Below, piece by piece: positions 50,623 to 58,797 of a stretch of DNA of 64,000 nucleotides. The notes under the pieces are model-generated. The model had not been told where the DNA came from, made no database searches, and was given only the letters and a program-made list of their open reading frames with translations. Source of the stretch: CAADGN01 sp035443945 (GTDB taxonomy: Bacteria > Planctomycetota > Phycisphaerae > Phycisphaerales > UBA1924); contig DAOMNQ010000001.1 in NCBI GenBank assembly GCA_035443945.1, forward strand, positions 1 to 64,000, given 5' to 3'. The first letter of the stretch is position 1, and the number at the start of each line of letters is the position of its first letter. Both the position numbers and the translations under genes were made by a program.

Positions 50623-51762
50623 CTACTCCGCCGGACGCGCGAAGTCGCCCCGCTGCCAGGCGCGGATCACCGCCCCCGCGACCTCATCGCACGCCTTCGG
50701 AGCGGCGTCGCCGGCACAGTTGGTCGCGATCAGCACCGCGAAGTCCTTCTCCGGCGCGGCCCAGACCACGCAGTACCACATCGTGTTGCTCCCGGCGTGC
50801 GAGAGCGCGCCGCCGCCTGCCCACGGGCGCGCGGGCGTGCCCCACCCCATCGCGTAGGACTGGCCGTCCGCGTCCTCGTGCATCGCGGCGAAGGTCTCGG
50901 GCTTCAGCAGCAGGCCGGCCTCGCCCCGCGCCCCGGCCAGATGCAGCCGCACGAACTTCGCCCAGTCCGCGAGCGAGGCGTGGACCGTGCCCGCGGGGCC
51001 GAGCACGCTCGGGTTGTCCGCACGCACGCCCGGCTCGACCGGCGTCCACGAGTCGTTCGCGCGCCGGTGCGCACGCGGCTGGTCGATCGTGCCCGCCTCC
51101 CCGGGCGGCCCGAACCCGGCCGTCTCCATGCCCAGCGGCTCGAAGACGCGCTCGCGCATCAGGTCCTCCCACGCCTTGCCCGTCACGCGCTCGCACATGG
51201 CGCCGGCGATGACGTACCCCACGTTCGAGTAGTGCATCGCCGAGCCGGGCGGGACCTCGGGGGCGTTCGCGAAAGCGAGTTCGACGACGCGCCGGCGCCT
51301 GTCGATCATCGGGCCGGTCAGCGTCCACATGCGGGCGTGGAGCGAGTCCGGCCTGCGGTCCTCGGCCAGCCCGGACCGGTGCCGAAGGAACTGCGCGAGC
51401 GTCACGCCCCGCCACCCCTCGTGGATGCTGTCGATCTGGTCCGCGAAGACCTCGCCGACGGTGGAGTCCCACCGCAGCAGGCCCTCCTCGACAAGCACGC
51501 CGCAGAGCGTGGCCGTCATGGCCTTCGTGCACGATCCGAGATGCCAGAGGTCGTCGCGGGAAACGGGCTGCCCGCTCCCGACCGCACGCACACCCACGGC
51601 CTCGACCGCGACGATCTCGCCCTCGACGACGACGGCCGCGCCGAGCGCGGGCAGGGCGTGCTGGGAACGCACGGTCTCAAGTTCGTTGCGCAGACTCCAG
51701 TCCTGCGCGATCGCACAGCCTCCGAAGACCGCAACGAAAATCGCTACCAGACTCGCGCGCAT
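50623..51762 (-). CDS. serine hydrolase of the class C beta-lactamase fold
   Basis: 379 residues. The N-terminal signal (A-V-F-G-G-C-A-I-A-Q-D) may be a lipobox or an ordinary cleavage site. Active-site S-x-x-K is S-C-T-K (near 77), the tyrosine motif is Y-S-N-V-G-Y (near 180), and the third motif is S-H-A-G-S-N. The layout is that of AmpC-like esterases and D-aminopeptidases; resistance to beta-lactams is not implied. Its stop is five bases from the smc stop (convergent). Confidence 0.92.
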   Translation of the reverse strand: MRASLVAIFVAVFGGCAIAQDWSLRNELETVRSQHALPALGAAVVVEGEIVAVEAVGVRAVGSGQPVSRDDLWHLGSCTKAMTATLCGVLVEEGLLRWDSTVGEVFADQIDSIHEGWRGVTLAQFLRHRSGLAEDRRPDSLHARMWTLTGPMIDRRRRVVELAFANAPEVPPGSAMHYSNVGYVIAGAMCERVTGKAWEDLMRERVFEPLGMETAGFGPPGEAGTIDQPRAHRRANDSWTPVEPGVRADNPSVLGPAGTVHASLADWAKFVRLHLAGARGEAGLLLKPETFAAMHEDADGQSYAMGWGTPARPWAGGGALSHAGSNTMWYCVVWAAPEKDFAVLIATNCAGDAAPKACDEVAGAVIRAWQRGDFARPAE

Positions 51763-51801
51763 GGCTCAGAATCCTCGCTCGCCAGTTCACCTGGCGCATG
51801 C

Positions 51802-52785
51802 TCAATCCACGACTACCCCCCCCACCAGTTCCCCGATCCCCGCCGCTCCCTGTCCTCGCACCCACCGCTCCAGCCCGCGCGCCACGCGCAGCGGCGCCCT
51901 CGGATCAGCGAACAGCGCGGTCCCCATCTGCACCGCGCTCGCCCCCGCGAGGATCAACTCCGCCGCGTCGTCCCACTCCTGCACGCCACCGCACCCGATG
52001 ATCGGCGTCCCCGTGTCGCGGCAGACGAGCACGTACGCGTCGTACACAAGTTTCACCGCGATCGGGTGCACCGCAGGCCCGCTCAGCCCGCCCGTCACGT
52101 TCGCCAGCCGCGGCCGGCGCGTCGCCACGTCGATCCCCATCGCCGGCACCGTGTTCGCAATCGTCAGCCCGTCGGCCCCGGGTCGCCCGTTCGGCCCCGC
52201 CGGCCGCGCCCCGGCGTCGATCGCCGCCCGCGCCAGGTCCGCGATCCCGTGCGGCGTCCCGATCGCAACCGGGCTGAGTTTCACGAACAGCCGCGTGCGC
52301 AGCAGCGCGGCCCGCACCGCCTGCACCAACTCGCGCAGCAGCCGCGGGTCCGCCCCGAACTCCGTCCCGTGACGGACGTTCGGGCACGAGACGTTCAACT
52401 CGACAGCCGCGATCGCCTCGATCTCGCCCATCGCCCCCGCGACGCGCACATAGTCCTCGACCGAGAACCCAGCCACCGACCCGACCACCGCGGTCGGCAC
52501 CCCGGCGATCCGCGGCGCAACGTGCGCCTCGAAGTCGTCCAGGCCCACGTTCGCCAGCCCGATCGCGTTCAGCATCCCGGCCTTGGACTCGAGGATGCGC
52601 CACGTCGCGTTCCCCTCGCGCGGCTGCGGCGTGATCGACTTCGTGACCACCGCCCCAACGCGCCCCAGGTCCAGCGCGTCCCCCATCTCGTCGAGCGTGC
52701 CGGCCGTCCCCGCCGCCAGCATGACCGGATTGCGCAGCCGCAGCCCGGCAAGATCGGTCGAGAGGAGCGTGTCCTGGCTGTTCAT
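51802..52785 (-). CDS. pyrD: dihydroorotate dehydrogenase, class 1B type
   Basis: 327 residues from M-N-S-Q-D-T-L-L-S-T-D-L-A-G-L. It is a FMN-binding barrel with the catalytic cysteine in E-L-N-V-S-C-P-N-V-R-H-G, the lysine in V-K-L-S-P, and the phosphate-binding G-T-P-I-I-G-C-G-G-V ... G-A-S-A-V-Q-M-G-T. It oxidises dihydroorotate to orotate in pyrimidine synthesis. Class 1B enzymes normally pair with PyrK, which is not adjacent here. A glycine/proline-rich insertion lies near residues 210-220. Confidence 0.94.
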   Translation of the reverse strand: MNSQDTLLSTDLAGLRLRNPVMLAAGTAGTLDEMGDALDLGRVGAVVTKSITPQPREGNATWRILESKAGMLNAIGLANVGLDDFEAHVAPRIAGVPTAVVGSVAGFSVEDYVRVAGAMGEIEAIAAVELNVSCPNVRHGTEFGADPRLLRELVQAVRAALLRTRLFVKLSPVAIGTPHGIADLARAAIDAGARPAGPNGRPGADGLTIANTVPAMGIDVATRRPRLANVTGGLSGPAVHPIAVKLVYDAYVLVCRDTGTPIIGCGGVQEWDDAAELILAGASAVQMGTALFADPRAPLRVARGLERWVRGQGAAGIGELVGGVVVD

Positions 52786-52811
52786 CGTGCCCCTTAGCGT
52801 ACCCTGCCGCG

Positions 52812-52856
52812 TCTTGCTCCGTGTCCTCCGCTGTGCTTTCACGGCCCCTGTGTTCC
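52812..52856. repeat. degenerate octamer array between pyrD and the TPR-YggX gene
   Basis: CTCCGTGT, CCTCCGCT, GTGCTTTC, ACGGCCCC, TGTGTTCC: five words of eight with shared core, the same style as 1140-1215. Confidence 0.5.
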
Positions 52857-52890
52857 GCCCGCTCCACATGCGCGGGGGCTATGGTCCCGC

Positions 52891-53508
52891 ATGGACATCG
52901 AGCAGCGCATCGCCCAGTTCGAGAAGATGGCCCACGACGACCCCGACAACGACATGGCCCATTTCTCGCTCGGCGGGGCGTACAACCAGGCGGGTCGGTT
53001 CGCCGAGGCGGCCGCCAGTTACCAGCGGTGCATCGCCCTCAACCCCGGCATGTCGAAGGCGTACCAACTCGCCGGGGCCGCGCTGATGGCGTGCGGGCGC
53101 GAGGACGAGGCCGCGGAGGTGCTGACGCGCGGCTACACCGCGGCCGCCGAGCGGGGCGACCTGATGCCGAAGAAGGCGATCGGGGAACTGCTCGAGCGGC
53201 TCGGCCGCCCGATCCCCGAGGTCCGCTCCGCCGCCCCGGCGGTCGCCCCCCCTTCCGGCGGGTTCGTGTGCGGGCGCACGGGCCGCCCGGGAACGAAGAT
53301 GGACCGCCCCCCCTTCCGCGGCCCCGTGGGCGAGTGGATCGCGTCCAACATCTCGCGCGAGACGTGGGAGTCCTGGATTGCCCAGGGTACCAAGGTCATC
53401 AACGAACTCCGCCTGGACCTGAGCCGCGACGAGGACGCGGCGACGTACGATCAACACATGAGAGAGTTCCTTGGCATGGAAGATGCCGATAACGCGGGTC
53501 GGCATTAG
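52891..53508 (+). CDS. TPR domain fused to YggX-like Fe(II)-trafficking domain
   Basis: 205 residues. Residues 20-95 form about two tetratricopeptide repeats (A-H-F-S-L-G-G-A-Y-N-Q-A-G-R-F, A-A-S-Y-Q-R-C-I-A-L-N-P). From about 124 it follows the YggX pattern: V-C-G-R with the conserved cysteine, M-D-R-P-P-F-R-G-P-V-G, N-I-S-R-E-T-W-E-S-W, T-K-V-I-N-E-L-R-L-D and Y-D-Q-H-M-R-E-F-L-G. Free-standing YggX (about 90 residues) protects iron-sulfur proteins from oxidation. The TPR could dock it on a partner. TATGGT (52880-52885) ends five bases before the ATG. Confidence 0.85.
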   Translation: MDIEQRIAQFEKMAHDDPDNDMAHFSLGGAYNQAGRFAEAAASYQRCIALNPGMSKAYQLAGAALMACGREDEAAEVLTRGYTAAAERGDLMPKKAIGELLERLGRPIPEVRSAAPAVAPPSGGFVCGRTGRPGTKMDRPPFRGPVGEWIASNISRETWESWIAQGTKVINELRLDLSRDEDAATYDQHMREFLGMEDADNAGRH

Positions 53509-53693
53509 ACCCCGAGGAAACTCGGAATCGGCGCTGGAAGGGCCGAACATGCATGAAACCTGCACTCGAAATCGGTTCGTATCTCGGGAATCTGTCTTGT
53601 GGCGAACCGCGCAACCCCTTATTCTGGGCGGCAGTAGGAACCGCGGTGTCGCGGCCTGAGAGAGTGTTCCGAGAGATCGAGAGGAGACAGGAC

Positions 53694-54203
53694 ATGAAGA
53701 AGATCGCTGTTCTGCCGCTTGTGTGCGGCCTGGCTGTCGCGTCCCACGCGTCGGCGATGGATTACGTGTTCGACTTTGGTACCGTTCTGATCACGCCTGC
53801 CAACCCGCAGAATCAGAACGCGACGCTCAGCCCCGGCGCTGGCTGGGAGGTCGTCGGCTTCACGTTCGATGGGTACTACACCTACTCGCACTCCTTCTTC
53901 GCCACCGACGCCCGTCTGGACATCTACGGCCCCGGCGGCTTCCACTACGCGGTCGGCGGGTACGACAACTACTCCGGCAACCCGTGGCAGTTCGGCGATG
54001 GCGAAGGCCAGAAGACCCACTCCGCCGGCATCGGGCCTGTCAACGCCAACGGCGACTGGACGGTCGTGGTCAGCAACGACTGGGCGCCCAGCGCGGGCCA
54101 CCCCTGGTCGAACCTCACCGTCACACTGCACATGGTTCCCGCCCCCGGCAGCCTCGCGCTGCTCGGCCTCGCGGGCGCGGCCGCGTTCCGTCGCCGCCGC
54201 TGA
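53694..54203 (+). CDS. PEP-CTERM-like secreted protein
   Basis: 169 residues; GAGGAG stands 8 bases before the ATG. The signal peptide MKKIAVLPLVCGLAVASHAS is followed by a Gly/Tyr/Asn-rich beta domain (F-T-F-D-G-Y-Y-T-Y-S-H-S-F-F) and the tail V-P-A-P-G-S-L-A-L-L-G-L-A-G-A-A-A-F-R-R-R-R. It is the smallest of the five PEP-CTERM proteins. A good terminator follows, so it is probably monocistronic. Confidence 0.88.
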   Translation: MKKIAVLPLVCGLAVASHASAMDYVFDFGTVLITPANPQNQNATLSPGAGWEVVGFTFDGYYTYSHSFFATDARLDIYGPGGFHYAVGGYDNYSGNPWQFGDGEGQKTHSAGIGPVNANGDWTVVVSNDWAPSAGHPWSNLTVTLHMVPAPGSLALLGLAGAAAFRRRR

Positions 54204-54236
54204 TACCGCCGTCCGAACGGCGCTGTCCACACACGA

Positions 54237-54272
54237 GCGGCCCCGGCGTTCTGCCGGGGTCGCTTCTCTTTT
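54237..54272 (+). terminator. intrinsic terminator after PEP-CTERM gene
   Basis: GCGGCCCCGGC (54237-54247) pairs with GCCGGGGTCGC (54253-54263) in an 11-bp stem with one G-U pair, followed by TTCTCTTTT. Confidence 0.88.
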
Positions 54273-54289
54273 GCATCACGCCGCCGTTC

Positions 54290-55264
54290 CTACCCGAGCA
54301 GCCCGCGACGCCGGAGCGACCCGAGCAGCAGTTCGCCGGGGTCCGTATCGCTCCGCACGAGTTCGTGCGCGGCGCTGCGGGCGCGGCACGCGGCCCGGAC
54401 AGCCGCGACGTGGTCCTCCAGCCGCCGCTTGTACGCTCGGATGAGCGCCCCCGAGAGCGTGACCTCCGCGGTCGAGCCGCTCTCGGCGTCCGTGAGCCGC
54501 AGATCGCCGACAAGGCCCCGCTCCGCGTCGCGCTCCGGCTCCAGTTCGCCGGGAGAGAGCACGTGGATCGCGTAGGCGTCCACGTCGTGACCGCCGACGA
54601 GGTAGTTCAATCCGTCTCCGAGGCCGTCTCGAAAGAGAAAGTCGCTGACCAGCACGACGACGCCCTTGCCCTTTCGCGACAGCGTGAACTCCCGCATCGC
54701 GCCGGCGAAGTCCGGATTGGCTGGGCCGCCCGCGGGCCGCTCACTCATGCTCTCCACAAGAAACGACGCCAGCCGCTGGACGTTCCGACGGCCCCGCATC
54801 GGCGCGAGCCGCCGCAGGCGCCCCCCACCCGGCGCGCCGAAGACCGCCACGCTCACGCGGTTCTGGTTCACGAGGCCGAGGTAGCCAAGCCCCATCGCCA
54901 GTCGGTGCGCGAACAGGAGTTTGCTCGGTGATGACTCGGTCGCCCCCGCCTCCATCGATGCGGAAGTGTCGATCACGAGGTGCAGGCCGAGGTCCTCCTC
55001 CTCGCGGAAGAGTTTGATGAGGAACTTGTCCAGCCGGGCGTAGACGTTCCAGTCCAGGTGCCGAAGGTCGTCGCCCGGCGTGTAGTCGCGGTAGTCATCG
55101 AACTCGACGCTCCGCCCGCGCCGCTTGCTCCGACGCTCGCCCGGCAGCCGCCCCGCAAAGACCCGGCGGCTCAGCAGGTCGAGCCGGTCCAGGCGCGCGG
55201 CAAGGCTCGGGCCGATCAGGTCCTCGACCGTGCGGATGCGCTCGGCGTGCGGGGTGATGAGCAC
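54290..55264 (-). CDS. DUF58 protein with von Willebrand A-like domain
   Basis: 324 residues. R-R-S-K-R-R-G-R-S-V-E-F-D-D-Y-R-D-Y-T-P-G-D-D-L-R is the DUF58 signature, followed by D-W-N-V-Y-A-R and the metal-binding V-I-D-T-S-A-S-M of a vWA domain. Such proteins usually lie beside a MoxR ATPase and other vWA genes. The upstream neighbour is divergent, so any MoxR partner would have to lie elsewhere. No membrane segment. Confidence 0.92.
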   Translation of the reverse strand: MLITPHAERIRTVEDLIGPSLAARLDRLDLLSRRVFAGRLPGERRSKRRGRSVEFDDYRDYTPGDDLRHLDWNVYARLDKFLIKLFREEEDLGLHLVIDTSASMEAGATESSPSKLLFAHRLAMGLGYLGLVNQNRVSVAVFGAPGGGRLRRLAPMRGRRNVQRLASFLVESMSERPAGGPANPDFAGAMREFTLSRKGKGVVVLVSDFLFRDGLGDGLNYLVGGHDVDAYAIHVLSPGELEPERDAERGLVGDLRLTDAESGSTAEVTLSGALIRAYKRRLEDHVAAVRAACRARSAAHELVRSDTDPGELLLGSLRRRGLLG

Positions 55265-55320
55265 TCAGGCCCTCCTCGGATGCGGCGTGGTAGAGTACGC
55301 GAGGACGAACGGAGGCGACC

Positions 55321-56139
55321 ATGGCCGCGAAGACCCTGCGGTGGTGCGTGCTGGCGGGTGTGCTCGGAACGCTGGCTCCGTGCGGCGCGCTCGCGCAGGA
55401 CGGCACGCCGCAGCCGACCGCGCCCGATGCGATCCGCGCCGAGAACGACTCGCTCCGAGCAGAAGTCCAGCGGCTGCGTGCGGCGCTCGACGAGGCTCTG
55501 CGGAGGCTCGCCGCCGCGGAGGCCGCGCTGGCCCGCCTCGGTCTGCCCCTCGGCACGACGACGGAAGACGCCGATCCGGCGGCTGTGGATGCTCCCGCCG
55601 ATCCCCTCGCCTCGCCGGCGTCGCTGCTCGTCGAACTGCGGCGCCGGTACGAGCGCGACCTGGCGGGGGGACCGACCGACGCCGCCGCCCGTCGCGCTGC
55701 CGTCGGGGCGTGGTGCAAGTCCATCCGCACGGAACTGAAGGGCCGGCGCGAGTGGCTCGTGACGATCGCGCCCGTCGAGGAGCCGGGCGCCTCGCCCTCG
55801 CGTGCCGAGGCGATGGTGCGCGTCTACGACGAAGCCCTGCTCCGCCCCATCGGCGAGGCGGTCCGCGTGCGCATCCCGGCCCGGCACGCTGCCCAGGTCC
55901 GCGCTCGCCCCGACCAGCGCCTGTGGACGCTGACGGCGAACATCGCCGCGGCGCCTCGCTTCGAGGAGCGGCGCGAGACCGAGGGCGTCTTCAACTATCC
56001 GCCCTTCATCGGGTCGTACGCCGAGTTCGCGTTCGAGTTGGAGTGGGTGTCGCTGACGGCCAGCCCGCGCACGCTGGCGGAATCGCCCGCCGCCGCGCCG
56101 GGCGAGACACCGCCGCCCGCGCCGGGGCGGCCCAGGTAG
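55321..56139 (+). CDS. secreted coiled-coil protein of unknown function
   Basis: 272 residues. GGAGG precedes the ATG and TAGAGT lies about 25 bases upstream. The signal peptide ends at A-L-A-Q-D. Residues 40-75 form a leucine-zipper-like coil (S-L-R-A-E-V-Q-R-L-R-A-A-L-D-E-A). The C-terminal half has beta character (F-N-Y-P-P-F-I-G-S-Y-A-E-F-A-F-E-L) and a proline-rich end. No family recognised. Confidence 0.7.
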   Translation: MAAKTLRWCVLAGVLGTLAPCGALAQDGTPQPTAPDAIRAENDSLRAEVQRLRAALDEALRRLAAAEAALARLGLPLGTTTEDADPAAVDAPADPLASPASLLVELRRRYERDLAGGPTDAAARRAAVGAWCKSIRTELKGRREWLVTIAPVEEPGASPSRAEAMVRVYDEALLRPIGEAVRVRIPARHAAQVRARPDQRLWTLTANIAAAPRFEERRETEGVFNYPPFIGSYAEFAFELEWVSLTASPRTLAESPAAAPGETPPPAPGRPR

Positions 56140-56145
56140 CGGGTA

Positions 56146-56820
56146 TCAACGGAGGCGTCGTGGATTGTCCGGCGCAAGCCCGTCGGCATATTCCCACACC
56201 ACCACCCGCAACCGCTGGACGCCCCACGAACGGGCCTGCTTGTGCGTCGGCATCAGCACGTCGAGGCGATGGCCCTTGATCGCCGAGCCACGGTCGAGCA
56301 CGGGCACGATCTGCCCGTCGTCGTAGCCGGGGATCGAGAGCATCGAGCCGAAAGGGAACACCGAGGTGTCCGCGGCGACGAGACGCATCGCGTTCGTCTC
56401 GACCGAGTGCAGCGTCGCGGTCAGACCGTCGTCAAAGGGCGCACACGAGCGAGCGTCGGGCGAGTAAGCCGTCACGGTCATCCACACGGCGCGCGCAGGT
56501 CGCACGGGCCGGCCATTGAACCAGCGCACCTCCGGGCCGTACTCGGGGCGATCGATCGCGGCGGTCTGCTGCGCGTCAGGTTCTTCGACCGCGGCGCTCT
56601 CACCGATGAACGCCTCGCTCGAAGCCGGTGCGGGAACGAACGCTGACTCGACAAGCCGAGGCGGCCGCTCGACCGAAGCCAGCGGGGTAACGCCCGTCGT
56701 TCGCTTCGCCAGCGCGGCGGTCGAGCCGACCATCACCGCCAACGCGACGAACGCGCCGATCTCGAGCGCGATCCGGCGGCGGCGCGCGGCGTGCGCACTC
56801 CCGGCGTGGATGAAGCCCAT
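56146..56820 (-). CDS. membrane-anchored 3D-domain protein
   Basis: 224 residues from the ATG at 56820 behind GGAGGCACGGAAAG. One membrane segment lies near residues 20-40 (I-G-A-F-V-A-L-A-V-M-V-G-S-T-A-A-L-A). The C-terminal 3D domain has T-V-T-A-Y-S-P, then P-F-G-S-M-L-S-I and the D-R-G-S-A-I-K-G-H-R-L-D-V motif with its aspartates. The fold is that of the MltA/resuscitation-factor catalytic barrel, so it may cut peptidoglycan or a related glycan. Confidence 0.85.
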   Translation of the reverse strand: MGFIHAGSAHAARRRRIALEIGAFVALAVMVGSTAALAKRTTGVTPLASVERPPRLVESAFVPAPASSEAFIGESAAVEEPDAQQTAAIDRPEYGPEVRWFNGRPVRPARAVWMTVTAYSPDARSCAPFDDGLTATLHSVETNAMRLVAADTSVFPFGSMLSIPGYDDGQIVPVLDRGSAIKGHRLDVLMPTHKQARSWGVQRLRVVVWEYADGLAPDNPRRLR

Positions 56821-57079
56821 CTTTCCGTGCCTCCGACGTCGCCACACACCATGCCGGGCACGGCCGCCACCAACGGCCATCGCCCGAGGCCCGCCGATCA
56901 CCACCACCGACGGGACCGCGGCTGAGCGGGAAGTCTACCTCGGCACGCCCGTCGTGCAAGCCCGGCTTGAGCGGTTGCGCACGGATGATGTTCGGTTATG
57001 CGGACCATGCCCCCTCCAGCCATCGCAAACCACACAATCTCAACTACCATCGCCCGACCATGCCCGGAGTCAACGCCGC

Positions 57080-57877
57080 GTGACCCCCGCCGAGATCGCC
57101 ATCGCCGCTGTCGTCGGGCTGGTCGCGGGCCTGCTCGGGGGGCTGTGCGGGATCGGCGGCTCCATCATCATGCTGCCCGCGCTGGGGCTGATCTTCGGCT
57201 ACGACGACGCTCCGCGAACGCGCCACCACCTCTACATGGCCTCGGCGATGCTGGTGAACGTCGTCGTGGCGCTCGTCGCGCTCCGCCAGCACACGCGGGC
57301 AGGCGCCGTGCGCGGAGAACTCGTGCGCCTGATCCTGCCCGCCATGGCCGTCGCGGTCGTCGCAGGCGTGCTGTCGTCGAACGCCTTTCCCGGCACGGTG
57401 CCGAAACTCGCGCTGGTTGCGTTCATCTTCGCGTTCGCCGCCTACACGCTCTTCACGACCGTCCGGTCGATCCCCGACCCCCCCCCCGAGGCGCAACGGC
57501 GCTCGCCCGCGCTCCTCGCCGCGATCGGACTGGTGACAGGCTTCCTCGCCGGTTTCCTCGCCATCGGGGGCGGGATCGTGCTCGTGCCCCTTCTGCAACT
57601 CGCCGCCCGCGTGCCGCTTCGCAACGCCATCGCCACCAGCGCGGCGGTGATGTGGCTCACCGCGCTCGTCGGCGCGACGCTCAAACTCGCGACGCTGCCC
57701 CGCCTCGGTCTGCCGGTCCTGCCCGCGCTCGCCCTCGCCGGCGCGATGGCGATCGGCGCGGTCGTCGGCGCGACGCTCGGCGCTCGCCTCACGCACCGCC
57801 TCCGCCTGCCCCACCTGCGACTCGTCGTCGTGCTGGCGCTCGCCGCCGCGGGAGCACGCCTCGCGGGCCTCCTCTGA
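57080..57877 (+). CDS. TauE/SafE-family permease
   Basis: 265 residues from a GTG at 57080, after CGGAG. About eight membrane segments; the family motif G-L-L-G-G-L-C-G-I-G-G-S-I-I-M-L-P-A-L and its repeat G-F-L-A-G-F-L-A-I-G-G-G-I-V-L-V-P-L-L show the internal duplication of sulfite/sulfonate exporters. The open frame extends far upstream, but that part overlaps the divergent 3D gene and has no membrane or domain character. The transported anion is unknown. Confidence 0.88.
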   Translation: MTPAEIAIAAVVGLVAGLLGGLCGIGGSIIMLPALGLIFGYDDAPRTRHHLYMASAMLVNVVVALVALRQHTRAGAVRGELVRLILPAMAVAVVAGVLSSNAFPGTVPKLALVAFIFAFAAYTLFTTVRSIPDPPPEAQRRSPALLAAIGLVTGFLAGFLAIGGGIVLVPLLQLAARVPLRNAIATSAAVMWLTALVGATLKLATLPRLGLPVLPALALAGAMAIGAVVGATLGARLTHRLRLPHLRLVVVLALAAAGARLAGLL

Positions 57878-57889
57878 CATCGTGCCCGG

Positions 57890-58738
57890 CTACGCCCCGC
57901 CCGCCAGTTCCCGACCACGGTCCCGCGCCGCGACGACGGCGCGAATCAGCGCCTCTCGCACACGCTCCGACTCCAGCACCCCGAGCGCGGCGGCCGTCGT
58001 GCCACCCTTGCTCGTCACCGCGGCACGCAACACGGCAGGCTCGTCTTCGCCCGATTCGAGCAGGGCGCCAGCCCCCGCGACCGTCGCCCGCACGGCGAGC
58101 AGCGCGGTCTCCCGATCCAGCCCCGCCTCAACCGCGCCATCGACCATCGCCTCCGCGAGCAGGAAGACGTACGCCGGCCCGCTCCCCGCCACGGCGGTGA
58201 AGGCGTCCATGAGGGCCTCGTCGATCCGCACGACGCGCCCGACAGCCCCGAACAACCGCTCCGCCAGCGAAGCGTCGTTCGCCGTTGCGCTCGTGCCCGG
58301 CGCGATCGCCGTGATGCCCTTGCGCGCCCGCGCCGGCGTGTTCGGCATCGCACGGACGATACGCACACTCCCCCCAAGCGCGACACCGATCCGCTCTGTC
58401 GTCGTGCCCGCGAGGATCGAGACGACGAGCCGCGGCATTCCCGCGAGCGCCGGCACGATCGACGCCGCCGCCCGGTCGAGCGCCTGCGGCTTGACGGCGA
58501 GCAGGAGCACGCCAAGCCCGGAGGCCGGTTCGACTCGCGCAAGCCACTCCAGCGCGCCCGCTCCGTCGTCGAACGCGGCGCACCCCCGCGATGCGAACCA
58601 CTCCCGCGCTCCGGCGTCCGGGTCGGCGGCACAAACGGCGGACGGGTCGAGCAGACCCGCGTCCAGCGCGCCGGCAGCGATGGCGCGGGCCATGGTGCCG
58701 CCGCCCACGAAGGCCACCGGGTTCGGGATGCGGTCCAT
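57890..58738 (-). CDS. proC: pyrroline-5-carboxylate reductase
   Basis: 282 residues. NADPH-binding V-A-F-V-G-G-G-T-M-A-R-A-I, middle V-K-P-Q-A, R-A-M-P-N-T-P-A and the C-terminal F-T-A-V-A-G-S-G-P-A-Y-V ... S-K-G-G-T-T are diagnostic. It makes proline from pyrroline-5-carboxylate. TAGGCT (complement of 58744-58749) is five bases before the ATG without a ribosome site. Confidence 0.95.
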   Translation of the reverse strand: MDRIPNPVAFVGGGTMARAIAAGALDAGLLDPSAVCAADPDAGAREWFASRGCAAFDDGAGALEWLARVEPASGLGVLLLAVKPQALDRAAASIVPALAGMPRLVVSILAGTTTERIGVALGGSVRIVRAMPNTPARARKGITAIAPGTSATANDASLAERLFGAVGRVVRIDEALMDAFTAVAGSGPAYVFLLAEAMVDGAVEAGLDRETALLAVRATVAGAGALLESGEDEPAVLRAAVTSKGGTTAAALGVLESERVREALIRAVVAARDRGRELAGGA

Positions 58739-58797
58739 GCCCCAGCCTACGCGTTCGGAGGCTCAGGCGATAGACTTCGTGTCCACGGGAGGACGGC

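Noticed and set aside
50623..51762. antibiotic-resistance beta-lactamase
   Set aside because: The fold motifs fit, but so do esterases and peptidases; no resistance context.
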